A DNA stretch of 12,831 bases, taken from Alphaproteobacteria bacterium (lineage in GTDB: Bacteria; Pseudomonadota; Alphaproteobacteria; Caulobacterales; Caulobacteraceae). A program made the position numbers and the translations under genes. Location of the stretch: positions 1 to 12,831 of the forward strand of contig JAGWSE010000339.1 of the NCBI GenBank assembly GCA_028869395.1, written 5' to 3'. Under the pieces are notes generated by a model, which worked only from the letters and a program-made list of their open reading frames with translations, was not told the origin of the DNA and did no database searches. Of the stretch, positions 1-6,905 are shown piece by piece; position 1 is the first letter of the stretch; each line of letters opens with the position of its first letter.

Positions 1-1
1 C

Positions 2-685
2 CACACCGACATCGAGCTGCTCGGCCGCTCGAACAATCCGGCGACCGTCTCGCTGGTTTCCAACGGCCAGCAGGTCCTGCTGAAGTTCACCAAGGACGAC
101 ATGCCCAACCGGGCCTTCCTGCCGATCGAGATCGACAGGAAACCCTACTCCAACCTGCTGACGCGCATGGAAGACCCGAAGGTCGCGACCATGACGCTCA
201 GCGACGATACGCTGGCGGCGCTGCGCAAGGGCGGCGCCCTGCTGATCGCCTGGCTGGAGGACGAGCCTGTAACCGCCTCGCTGGCCGGATCGCAGCAGGG
301 CCTGACGGACTTGACGACCTGCGGGGCCCAGGTGGCGGCGCAGTACCAGGCCCAGCAGCAGGCCAAGGCCCAGGCCGAGCAGCGCGCCGAAGCCGAGGCG
401 CGCGCCAGGCAGCTCGCTCAGGCGCAGCTCGCCGTCGTCGAAGCCCAGAAGAAGGCCGCCGACGCCGAAGCCAGGAAGGCGAGCGAGGAAGCCCGCCGCC
501 AGAAGGCCGAAGCGGATGCTCTGCAGGCCCAGCAGCAGCAACAACAGCAGCAGGCGGACGCCGACGCCGCGCGCCAGCGCCAGGCCCAGGAAGAAGAGCA
601 GCAGCGGGAATACCAGCGCGGCTATTATTCACGGCGTCCGAGCTATCCGCCGCCGGGCTATTACGACCCCTACCCGAACGACTAG
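2..685 (+). CDS. Coiled-coil, Gln/Ala-rich protein of unknown function (5' end outside window)
   Basis: The frame is open from base 2, so the true start lies left of the window; the Met codon at 101 is probably internal. The visible 227 residues begin with a globular part that includes LPIEIDRKPY and a segment ending in SLAGSQQGLTDLTTCGAQ. That segment resembles, from memory, the 'small-residue-GS-x-AL-x-x-L-x-x-C' ending of some alphaproteobacterial secreted proteins. Next comes a long Ala/Glu/Gln/Lys/Arg helix of about 90 residues, very likely a coiled coil, with eight consecutive Gln codons at 530-553 (CAG with two CAA). The C-terminus is Tyr/Pro-rich and ends in PPPGYYDPYPND. I do not recognise the family. 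An envelope or periplasmic location is only a guess, because any signal peptide would be outside the window. The stop TAG overlaps the end of the convergent cytochrome b561 gene by four bases. Confidence 0.8.
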   Translation, partial: HTDIELLGRSNNPATVSLVSNGQQVLLKFTKDDMPNRAFLPIEIDRKPYSNLLTRMEDPKVATMTLSDDTLAALRKGGALLIAWLEDEPVTASLAGSQQGLTDLTTCGAQVAAQYQAQQQAKAQAEQRAEAEARARQLAQAQLAVVEAQKKAADAEARKASEEARRQKAEADALQAQQQQQQQQADADAARQRQAQEEEQQREYQRGYYSRRPSYPPPGYYDPYPND

Positions 686-1269
686 CGCGGCGCGCTGGGC
701 AGCATCCGGCGCAGCACCTGATCCTTGACCACGAAGTGGTGGTAGAGCGCGGCCAGGGCGTGCAGCGCCGCCAGCGCCACGATGGCGTAGCCGTTCCATT
801 GGTGGACTTCGGCGATCAGGTGGTGGGTCGGCCGCGAGACCTTGTCCATCGGCGATGGGATCGGCACGCCGAAGAAGATCATGGACTCCCCGCCCGACCA
901 GCGGAGCACGAAGCCGAGCACGGCCTCGCCCACCAGCATCAGGTAGAGCAGCCAGTGGACGCCCTTGGCCGCCAGCTCCTGCAGGCCCTCGGTCGCCGGC
1001 GGCATCTGGTGACCGGGGATCATGCGCCAGACGATGCGGGCGACGACCACGGCGCCCAGCAGGATGCCGAACGACATGTGCGCCACGATCATCAGGTGCC
1101 GCGTGGGCTTGGCGACGTCCTCCCACGTCAGCGCCAGCAGGAAGTTGGCGAGCACAAAGAAGACCGTGAGCCAGTGCAGGCTGCGCGCCACGGGGTCGTA
1201 GGCGGTCCGATCGTCACCGGCGGCGATGCGCGTCGCGGAGTTCACGGCGCGGCGGGCGGGTTGGTCCAT
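682..1269 (-). CDS. Cytochrome b561 family membrane protein
   Basis: This 195-residue protein is a four-helix di-haem b-type cytochrome of the bacterial b561 (CybB/YceJ) family, which carries electrons in the inner membrane, usually to or from quinol. Sequence signs are the N-terminal DPVARSLHWL motif (His32), the helix-2 motif AHMSFG (His64), helix 3 from about residue 104, and the end EVHQWNG...ALHALAALYHHF (His156, His170, His177/178). Length and helix spacing fit the family, so haem ligands look intact. The ATG at 1269 is preceded at six bases by AGGAG, one of the few clear ribosome-binding sites here. It is the last gene of the long minus-strand block, 60 bp after the beta-lactamase. Its partner (superoxide, quinol, a periplasmic reductase) cannot be read from the sequence. 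Confidence 0.9.
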   Translation of the reverse strand: MDQPARRAVNSATRIAAGDDRTAYDPVARSLHWLTVFFVLANFLLALTWEDVAKPTRHLMIVAHMSFGILLGAVVVARIVWRMIPGHQMPPATEGLQELAAKGVHWLLYLMLVGEAVLGFVLRWSGGESMIFFGVPIPSPMDKVSRPTHHLIAEVHQWNGYAIVALAALHALAALYHHFVVKDQVLRRMLPSAPR

Positions 1270-1275
1270 GGTTCG

Positions 1276-1280
1276 CTCCT
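1276..1280 (-). promoter_or_regulatory. Ribosome-binding site of the cytochrome b561 gene
   Basis: The minus strand reads AGGAG six bases before the ATG at 1269. Most other starts in this window lack such a match, so the site supports this start and suggests the gene can be translated independently of its upstream neighbour. Confidence 0.65.
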
Positions 1281-1291
1281 GTCGGCGAGGA

Positions 1292-1313
1292 CAAACGGCT
1301 GAGGCGGCGTTTG
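1292..1313. repeat. Short inverted repeat between bla and the cytochrome b561 gene
   Basis: CAAACG (1292-1297) and CGTTTG (1308-1313) form a perfect 6-bp dyad with a 10-base spacer in the 60-bp gap between the bla stop and the b561 start. There is no T-run on either strand, so it is a poor intrinsic terminator. It could be an operator half-site pair for a regulator of cytochrome b561, or chance. Confidence 0.3.
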
Positions 1314-1329
1314 GTTGGCGATAGCGGGG

Positions 1330-2181
1330 CTATGGCAAGGCCGAAACGACGATTCTGGCGATTTCGGCGAGCGTGGCATTGCGGTGGCTCAGGTCGGTGG
1401 TCGCACCCACCGTATAGGCGGCGATCACGATAGGGGCGCGTCCCGGCGGCCAGATCACGCCCACGTCGTTGGCGGCGCCGCGCTCGCCGGTGCCCGTCTT
1501 GTCGGCCACGCGCCAGGTCTTCCGCACAGCGGCGCGGAAGCGGTCGTCGCTGGTCCTGCAGCCCAGCATCCAATCGGTGAGGCGCTGGCGCGAAGCGGGC
1601 GAAAGCGTCGGCCCCAGCAGCAGCCTGCGCAGGTCCGCGGCCATCGCGTTCGGCGTCGTGGTGTCGCGCGGATCGCCGGGCAAGGCCTCGTTGAGGGCCG
1701 GCTCGCGACGGTCGAGCCGGCTCCTGGCGTCGCCGATGGCGCGGGCGTAGGCGGTCACCGCCGGCGGGCCACCCAGGGCGTCGAGGATCAGGTTGGCCGC
1801 GCCGTTGTCGCTCCACTGCAGCGCGGCGGCGCAGATGTCGCCGAGGGCCATCTCCTGGCCGACATGCTTGCCCGTGACCGGCGCCCAGCCGACCCGCTCG
1901 CCAGGCACGCGCATGCGCCGCGAGAGCGTCTCGCGGCCGGTGTCGACCCCGTGCAGGATCGCCGAGACGCCCAGCACCTTGAAGGTCGAGCACATCGGGA
2001 AGCGTTCGTCGGCCCGGTGGACGAGCCGCCAGCCGGAGCCGGTGTCGATCGCCGCCACGCCGATGCGCCCGCCGGACGCGCGTTCCAGCGCGCGGATCCG
2101 GTCGGCGGCCATGGGCGCGGCCCAGGCCGGCGCCGCCGCCCCCGCGGCGATGAGGGCGAGGGCTTGACGGCGGCTGGTCAT
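1330..2181 (-). CDS. bla: Class A serine beta-lactamase, probable Tat substrate
   Basis: This 283-residue enzyme hydrolyses beta-lactam rings through an acyl-enzyme in the periplasm. All class A elements are visible: the S-x-x-K motif CSTFK (catalytic Ser65, Lys68; Ambler 70/73), SDN at 124-126, the omega loop E-P-A-L-N at 160-164 (Ambler Glu166 and Asn170) and KTG at 228-230. Ambler 69 is Cys but Ambler 238 is Gly, so the Cys69-Cys238 disulfide of KPC-type carbapenemases is absent. The motif context resembles cephalosporinases of the CTX-M/L2 type, but the spectrum cannot be read from sequence. The N-terminus has SRRQALAL, a hydrophobic stretch and an AWA-A cleavage site, a plausible twin-arginine signal. 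The ATG lies 7 bases past the dxs stop with no Shine-Dalgarno match, suggesting translation coupled to dxs. GC content matches the neighbours, so recent acquisition is not indicated. Confidence 0.95.
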   Translation of the reverse strand: MTSRRQALALIAAGAAAPAWAAPMAADRIRALERASGGRIGVAAIDTGSGWRLVHRADERFPMCSTFKVLGVSAILHGVDTGRETLSRRMRVPGERVGWAPVTGKHVGQEMALGDICAAALQWSDNGAANLILDALGGPPAVTAYARAIGDARSRLDRREPALNEALPGDPRDTTTPNAMAADLRRLLLGPTLSPASRQRLTDWMLGCRTSDDRFRAAVRKTWRVADKTGTGERGAANDVGVIWPPGRAPIVIAAYTVGATTDLSHRNATLAEIARIVVSALP

Positions 2182-2187
2182 GCGGCG

Positions 2188-4107
2188 CTAGGCCCGGCGC
2201 CCGGCCACGGAGGCGTTGGAGATCCCCAGCGCCTCGAGCGCGCCGCGGAGGATGCCCTCGGCGTCCAGCCCCGCCTGGGCGTACATCGCCTCCGGCTTGT
2301 CCTGGTCCTGGAAGATGTCGGGCAGGGTGAGCGTGCGCACCTTCAGGCCGCGGTCCAGCATCCCATGGCTGGCCAGAGCCTGCAGGACGAACGCGCCGAA
2401 GCCGCCCATCGCCCCTTCTTCCACGGTGATCAGGGCCTCGTGCTCGCGGGCGAGCCTCAGGATCAGGTCCAGGTCCAGCGGCTTGGCGAAGCGGGCGTCG
2501 GCGACGGTCGCTGAGAGGCCGCGCGCCGCCAGCATGTCGGCCGCCTTGAGGCTTTCGGCGAGCCGGGTGCCCAGCGACACGATCGCGACGGCGGTTCCCT
2601 CGCGGACGATGCGGCCCTTGCCGATCTCCAGCGGCTCGGCGAGTTCGGGAATCGCGACGCCCGTGCCCTCGCCGCGCGGATAGCGGAACGCCGAGGGCCG
2701 ATCATCGATCGCCACGGCCGTGGAGACCATGCGCGCCAGTTCGGCCTCGTCAGCGGCGGCCATGACCACCATGCCGGGCAGCGCGCCCATGAAGCCGATG
2801 TCGAAGGAGCCGGCGTGCGTCGCCCCGTCCGCCCCCACCAGGCCCGCCCGGTCGATGGCGAAGCGCACGGGCAGCCGCTGGATGGCGACGTCGTGGACCA
2901 CCTGGTCGTAGCCGCGCTGCAGGAAGGTGGAATAGATCGCCGCGAAGGGCTTCATCCCGTCCGCCGCGAGCCCCGCGGCGAAGGTGACCGCGTGCTGCTC
3001 GGCGATGCCGACGTCGAACACGCGGTCGGGGAAGCGCTCGGCGAACAGGTCGAGCCCGGCGCCCGACGGCATGGCCGCGGTGATCGCCACGATCTTCGGG
3101 TCCAGCTCGGCGTGCTTGACCAGCTCGCGGGCGAACACCTTGGTGTATTGCGGGGCTGCGGCCTGCGAAGGCTTCGCCTGCTTGCCGGTGACCACGTCGA
3201 ACTTGACCACGCCGTGGTACTTGTCGGCCGCGTTCTCGGCCGGGGCGTAGCCGTGACCCTTCTGGGTGACGACGTGAACCAGCACGGGCCGATCGTCGAT
3301 CTCGCGGACGTTCTTCAGCACGTGCACAAGGGCGTCCATGTCGTGGCCGTCGATCGGGCCCACGTAGTAGAAGCCCAGTTCCTCGAAGAAGGTCCCGCCG
3401 GTCACCATGCCGCGGGCGAACTCCTCGGCCTTGCGGGCCGCTTCCTGCATGGGCCGCGGGAGAACCTTGGCCACGGAGCGGCCGAGGTTTCGGAACGAGC
3501 GGTAGCCGCCGCCCGAGACCATGCGCGCCAGATAGGCGCTCATCCCGCCCACCGGGGGGGCGATCGACATGTCGTTGTCGTTCAGGATGACGGTCAGCTG
3601 CTTGGTGGTCTCGCAGGCGTTGTTCATCGCCTCGTAGGCCATGCCGGCGCTCATCGCGCCGTCGCCGATCACCGCCACCACCTTGTTGTCGCGCCCCTCG
3701 CGGTCGCGGGCCACGCAGAATCCGAGCGCGGCTGAGATCGAGGTCGAGGCATGCGCCGCGCCGAAGGGGTCGTATTCGCTCTCCGCGCGCTTCGTGAAGC
3801 CGGAAAGGCCGCCGCCCTGGCGCAGGGTGCGGATGCGCTCGCGCCGGCCGGTCAGGATCTTGTGGGGATAGGCCTGGTGGCCGACATCCCAGATCAGGAT
3901 GTCCTTGGGCGTCTCGAACACATGGTGCAGCGCGACCGTCAGCTCGACCACGCCCAGGCCCGCGCCGAGGTGACCGCCGGTCTGGGAGACCGCGTCGACC
4001 GTCTCCGCGCGAAGCTCGTCGGCCAGCTCCTGGAGCCGGCCTTCGGGAAGCTTCCGCACGTCGGCGGGGGAATGGACGGTGTCGAGAAGCGGGGTGACGG
4101 GCGGCAT
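2188..4107 (-). CDS. dxs: 1-deoxy-D-xylulose-5-phosphate synthase
   Basis: This cytoplasmic thiamine-diphosphate enzyme condenses pyruvate with glyceraldehyde 3-phosphate, the first step of the MEP isoprenoid pathway. From the chosen start it has 639 residues, normal for the family. The N-terminal domain carries GGHLGAGLG with the conserved His, and the ThDP/Mg motif GDGAMSAG (about 148) through NDNDMS (about 176). The central pyrimidine-binding domain has DVGIAEQHAVTFAAG with the catalytic Glu and DRAGLVGADGATHAG. The C-terminal transketolase domain ends around TLPDIFQDQD. The frame extends to a GTG at 4131, adding eight residues, but the ATG at 4107 gives the MPPVTPLLDTV beginning that I associate with caulobacterial DXS. 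Neither start has a good ribosome-binding site. It lies just downstream of ispA (29-bp gap, or 5 bp with the GTG start), placing two isoprenoid steps in one transcript. Confidence 0.97.
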   Translation of the reverse strand: MPPVTPLLDTVHSPADVRKLPEGRLQELADELRAETVDAVSQTGGHLGAGLGVVELTVALHHVFETPKDILIWDVGHQAYPHKILTGRRERIRTLRQGGGLSGFTKRAESEYDPFGAAHASTSISAALGFCVARDREGRDNKVVAVIGDGAMSAGMAYEAMNNACETTKQLTVILNDNDMSIAPPVGGMSAYLARMVSGGGYRSFRNLGRSVAKVLPRPMQEAARKAEEFARGMVTGGTFFEELGFYYVGPIDGHDMDALVHVLKNVREIDDRPVLVHVVTQKGHGYAPAENAADKYHGVVKFDVVTGKQAKPSQAAAPQYTKVFARELVKHAELDPKIVAITAAMPSGAGLDLFAERFPDRVFDVGIAEQHAVTFAAGLAADGMKPFAAIYSTFLQRGYDQVVHDVAIQRLPVRFAIDRAGLVGADGATHAGSFDIGFMGALPGMVVMAAADEAELARMVSTAVAIDDRPSAFRYPRGEGTGVAIPELAEPLEIGKGRIVREGTAVAIVSLGTRLAESLKAADMLAARGLSATVADARFAKPLDLDLILRLAREHEALITVEEGAMGGFGAFVLQALASHGMLDRGLKVRTLTLPDIFQDQDKPEAMYAQAGLDAEGILRGALEALGISNASVAGRRA

Positions 4108-4136
4108 GAGACTCAACAGAGAGGCGAGCACGCGGC

Positions 4137-5018
4137 TTAGTTGCGGCGCTCTAGCACGAAATCGACGCTGGCCCGTAAGAATTCGGCCTTCGCCCCGAAC
4201 GGTTCAAGGTGGCTTTTGGTCTGTTTGGCGAGCACGCCCAGCCGCTCGCGCGCGGCCTCGACGCCCAGGAGGGTCACGAAGTTGGCCTTCCCCCTGGCCG
4301 CGTCCTTGCCGACCGCCTTGCCCAGCACCTTCGCATCGCCTCCGGCGTCGAGCAGGTCGTCAACGATCTGATAGGCCAGGCCCAGATCGTGGGCGAAGGC
4401 CATGAGCGCATGCCGCTCGCCCTCGCTGGCGCGGGCCATGATGAGCGGCAGCTCGAAGGCGGCGGCGATGAGCGCGCCGGTCTTCAGCCGCTGCATGCGG
4501 GCTACGCCGCCCAGATCCTCGCGCACGCCCAGGATGTCGATCATCTGGCCGCCGGCCATGCCCTTCGCGCCCGACGCCTGGGCGAGCTTCATCACCATCT
4601 CGGCGCGGATCGCCCCGTCCGGATGGGTGTCGGGATGGGCCAGGATCTCGAAGGCGGCGGTTTGCAGGGCGTCGCCCGCCAGCACCGCGGTCGCTTCGTC
4701 ATAGGCCTTGTGCACGGTCGGCCGACCGCGGCGCATGTCATCGTCGTCCATGCACGGCAGATCGTCGTGGACGAGGCTGTAGGCCTGGATGCACTCGAGC
4801 GCGCAGGCGCTCCTCAGGACGGAGCGTTCCGGCAATTCGAACATCTTGCCGGTCTCCAGCGCGAAGAAGGTGCGAAGCCGCTTGCCGGGCCCGAGCGCGG
4901 CGTAGCGCATCGCCTCGGTCAGGCGCGATTCGGGGCCTTCCGCCCGCGGCAGGAGCTCGTCCAGCGCGACCGTAACCAGGTCGGCGGCCTCGGCGATGCG
5001 CTGGCCCAGGCCCTGCAT
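4137..5018 (-). CDS. ispA: Farnesyl diphosphate synthase (short-chain trans-prenyltransferase)
   Basis: This 293-residue all-helical enzyme joins IPP to DMAPP/GPP to make farnesyl diphosphate, the precursor of quinone side chains, undecaprenyl phosphate and hopanoids. The first Asp-rich motif is DDLPCMDDDD (Asp85-Asp91) with RRGRPT after it, and the second is DDLLD (220-224). GKRLR (45-49) binds IPP. The fifth residue before the first motif is Tyr80, as in bacterial FPP synthases that stop at C15. Although the reading frame stays open to 5573, the start is the ATG at 5018, which forms TGATG with the xseB stop (one-base overlap). Residues from there match the family N-terminus, while the upstream extension is antisense-like low-complexity sequence. 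Translation is probably coupled to xseB. GPP or GGPP synthase activity is a less likely alternative. Confidence 0.96.
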   Translation of the reverse strand: MQGLGQRIAEAADLVTVALDELLPRAEGPESRLTEAMRYAALGPGKRLRTFFALETGKMFELPERSVLRSACALECIQAYSLVHDDLPCMDDDDMRRGRPTVHKAYDEATAVLAGDALQTAAFEILAHPDTHPDGAIRAEMVMKLAQASGAKGMAGGQMIDILGVREDLGGVARMQRLKTGALIAAAFELPLIMARASEGERHALMAFAHDLGLAYQIVDDLLDAGGDAKVLGKAVGKDAARGKANFVTLLGVEAARERLGVLAKQTKSHLEPFGAKAEFLRASVDFVLERRN

Positions 5019-5260
5019 CAGCTGAACTCGGCGGGTTCGACCCCCGGCGCGCCCCCGGCGCCCACCACGATCTTCTCGACGCGCAGCCGGGCCTGCTCGA
5101 GCCGCTGCTCGCAATGGGCCTTCAGCGCCGCGCCGCGCTCGTAGAGTCGGATCGAATCCTCCAGCGGAGCCTGGCCGGATTCCAGGCGCGCCACGATCTG
5201 CTCGAGCTCGGCAAGCGCCTGCTCGAAGCTCATGGCGGCGATGTCGGCCGGCTCGGACAT
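5018..5260 (-). CDS. xseB: Exodeoxyribonuclease VII small subunit
   Basis: This 80-residue protein is the small, coiled-coil subunit of exonuclease VII. It assembles with XseA (not in this window) to degrade single-stranded DNA to acid-insoluble oligonucleotides. The family signature is clear: SFEQALAELEQIVARLESGQAPLEDSIRLYERG (residues 11-43) followed by LKAHCEQRLEQARLRVEKI, forming two helices. The length is typical. The ATG at 5260 has a strong GGGAGGAG site four bases upstream. The gene overlaps ispA by one base; the xseB-ispA-dxs order is common in many proteobacteria. Confidence 0.96.
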   Translation of the reverse strand: MSEPADIAAMSFEQALAELEQIVARLESGQAPLEDSIRLYERGAALKAHCEQRLEQARLRVEKIVVGAGGAPGVEPAEFS

Positions 5261-5264
5261 TCGG

Positions 5265-5272
5265 CTCCTCCC
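5265..5272 (-). promoter_or_regulatory. Strong ribosome-binding site of xseB
   Basis: The minus strand reads GGGAGGAG, ending four bases before the xseB ATG. It is the best Shine-Dalgarno match in the window and sits in the 21-bp gap after the histidine-phosphatase gene. It suggests that xseB, and by coupling ispA, is translated efficiently. Confidence 0.75.
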
Positions 5273-5281
5273 GCCCGTTCC

Positions 5282-5902
5282 TTAGAGCCGCTCGAAGCGG
5301 CGCGTCGACCAGTATTTGTAGCCTTCGCTCGAAACCAGCTTCCACCCTCGTTTGCGAAGCGCGCGGCCGATCATGAAGTTGAAGAAGCCGTGCGCCAGCA
5401 CGAGCACGTCCTCGCCGCGGGTGGCGTACTCGATCAGCAGATCGGCGGCCGCGTCGGCCCTTGCTTCGGCGGCGCGGCGCGTCTCCTGGCCCTCGTGATG
5501 GTTGAAGAACCACCACCAGACCCGCGCCAGGAACCCCCAGATGGTGGGCGAGAACCTGATCCATCGGGGCCACGGCGGCGGCGGCAGGGGCGCCTCCACC
5601 AGCACCTCGTGCGGCACGACCTTGCGGCCGCCCGCCAGCGCATTGGCGCTTTCGATCGAGCGCAGGCGCGTGGACGAAAGGAGCGTCCCCGCCCTTTCGA
5701 CGAATTGCAGGAGAGCCGGCGGCGGGGTCTGGCCGGGCAGGATGCCGAGCACCTCGTAGCGCGCCCAGAAGTCGCGGTACTCGGCGGCCGAAAGCCTGAC
5801 CTTGCGCGAGAGCGCCGGTTCGCCGTGCCGGGCCAGGACGATCGCGCCTGCGCGCTGGCGCACGGGCGCGCCCGGGTTGTCCGCGGTCAAGGCGCTGGCC
5901 AT
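5282..5902 (-). CDS. Histidine phosphatase family protein (phosphoglycerate-mutase-like)
   Basis: This 206-residue protein has the catalytic set of the histidine phosphatase superfamily: ARHGEP with the phospho-accepting His26 and Arg25, SSTRLRSIESA with Arg79, the acid region VEAPLP (Glu103) and a second His in VLAHGFFN (His171). All appear intact, so it is probably an active phosphatase or mutase acting on a small phosphorylated molecule; the substrate is unknown. Between residues about 107 and 138 it carries a Pro/Trp/Phe-rich insert (PPPPWPRW, WGFLARVWWWFF) that could bind a membrane or form a lid. It follows the deacetylase-like gene by 51 bp and precedes xseB by 21 bp. No good ribosome-binding site precedes the ATG at 5902. 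Given the neighbouring isoprenoid genes a prenyl-phosphate substrate is conceivable, but this is only inference. Confidence 0.88.
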   Translation of the reverse strand: MASALTADNPGAPVRQRAGAIVLARHGEPALSRKVRLSAAEYRDFWARYEVLGILPGQTPPPALLQFVERAGTLLSSTRLRSIESANALAGGRKVVPHEVLVEAPLPPPPWPRWIRFSPTIWGFLARVWWWFFNHHEGQETRRAAEARADAAADLLIEYATRGEDVLVLAHGFFNFMIGRALRKRGWKLVSSEGYKYWSTRRFERL

Positions 5903-5953
5903 TCGATCCGGACGGATTCGGCCCAGCAGCGCACCTGTCTCAGCCCCTGTTCC

Positions 5954-6877
5954 TCAGCCCAGCCCCAGGGCTCTCACGTGCGCAAGCGCCGAAGAACCCA
6001 GAGCTTCAAGGTCGTAGCCGCCCTCAAGCGAGGACACAACCCGACCTTTGGCGTGCCGGCGGGCGAGGTCCATCAGCGCCCGCGTCGCCCAGGCGAAGTC
6101 CTCGGCCTCCAGCGACTGCCCCGCCTCGCCGATCGGGTCGCGGGCGTGGGCATCGAATCCGGCCGAGACCATGACGAGGTCCGGACGGAAGGCGTCGATC
6201 CTGGGCATCAGGCTTTCGAACGCCTGCCGCCAGGCCTCGCGCGAGGCGCCGGGCGGAACGACGGCGTTGGCGATGTTGTCGGAGACGGGTTCGTCCGGAT
6301 GGCCGCTTCCGGGCCACATGGGCCACTGCTGGATGGAGGCCAGGAACAGACCTTCCTGCCCGTCGAAGGCGGCCTGGGTGCCGTTGCCGTGATGGATGTC
6401 GAAATCGACGACCGCGACCCGCTTGAGCCCCGCCGCCTGGGCGGCCTTCGCCCCCACGGCCACGTTGGAGAAGATGCAGAACCCCATCGGCGTGGCGGGT
6501 TCGGCGTGATGGCCTGGCGGGCGGACGGCGCAGAAAGCCTGCTCGGCGCGCCCGGCGGCCACGTCGCGGACGGCGGCCACCACCGCGCCGGCGGCGCGGC
6601 GCGCCGCGTTCAGGCTTCCGGGCGACATGTAGGTGTCGGCGTCGAGCTCGCGGATTCCGGTGGCGGGCGACGCCCGCTCGATCGCGGCCACATAGGCTTG
6701 CGGGTGCACGCGGGCGAGATCGGCGGCCTCCACCAGCGGCGCCTCGCGCGGCAGGATGTCGAGGGTGGCGTCGCTCAGGGCGTCGGTGACCGCCCGCAGC
6801 CGTTCGGGCCGTTCCGGATGCCAGTCGCCCGGGCGGTGGTCGAGCATGTCGGAATGCGTGTAGAGGGCGACGGTCAT
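5954..6877 (-). CDS. Histone-deacetylase-like amidohydrolase (class II HDAC / acetylpolyamine deacetylase family)
   Basis: This 307-residue protein belongs to the arginase/deacetylase fold, where a single Zn removes acetyl groups from lysine, polyamine or related amines. Motifs in order are HPERPERL (20-27), RPPGHHAE (119-126, catalytic His123/His124), DFDIHHGNGTQ (158-168, Zn ligands Asp160 and His162), SAGFDAHARDPIG (238-250, third ligand Asp242) and LEGGYD (284-289, transition-state Tyr288). The active site therefore looks complete and the length is normal for bacterial members. The true substrate in bacteria is usually unknown: acetylpolyamines, acetylated proteins and acetoin-related roles have all been assigned. 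It heads the long minus-strand block and diverges from a GNAT acetyltransferase across 28 bp, so a functional acetylation/deacetylation pairing is possible. Confidence 0.94.
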   Translation of the reverse strand: MTVALYTHSDMLDHRPGDWHPERPERLRAVTDALSDATLDILPREAPLVEAADLARVHPQAYVAAIERASPATGIRELDADTYMSPGSLNAARRAAGAVVAAVRDVAAGRAEQAFCAVRPPGHHAEPATPMGFCIFSNVAVGAKAAQAAGLKRVAVVDFDIHHGNGTQAAFDGQEGLFLASIQQWPMWPGSGHPDEPVSDNIANAVVPPGASREAWRQAFESLMPRIDAFRPDLVMVSAGFDAHARDPIGEAGQSLEAEDFAWATRALMDLARRHAKGRVVSSLEGGYDLEALGSSALAHVRALGLG

Positions 6878-6905
6878 TGTTCACTCTAACGCGTAAGCGC
6901 CCCCG
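6878..6905. promoter_or_regulatory. 28-bp divergent gap between deacetylase-like and GNAT genes
   Basis: The two ATGs point away from each other with only 28 bp between them, centred near the palindrome ACGCGT (6889-6894). Neither gene has a Shine-Dalgarno match. Promoter elements for each gene must lie in this gap or inside the other gene, so the transcripts would be leaderless or nearly so, or would overlap. No convincing -35/-10 pair can be assigned by eye. Confidence 0.35.

Noticed and set aside
530..553. CAG-rich run as a tandem repeat element or CRISPR-like repeat
   Set aside because: It is an in-frame Gln codon tract within a coding coiled-coil region, with no spacers.
1330..2181. KPC-like carbapenemase, suggested by Cys at Ambler 69
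   Set aside because: The partner Cys at Ambler 238 is Gly here, and Cys69 also occurs in CTX-M-type enzymes.
4137..5573. A possible fusion extending farnesyl diphosphate synthase N-terminally by 185 residues
   Set aside because: The extension overlaps xseB and the phosphatase in another frame. The ATG at 5018 in TGATG gives a standard-length enzyme.
5114..6889. A 591-codon plus-strand open frame across xseB, the phosphatase and the deacetylase-like gene
   Set aside because: It spans three real minus-strand genes and has no recognisable domain; a GC-driven shadow.
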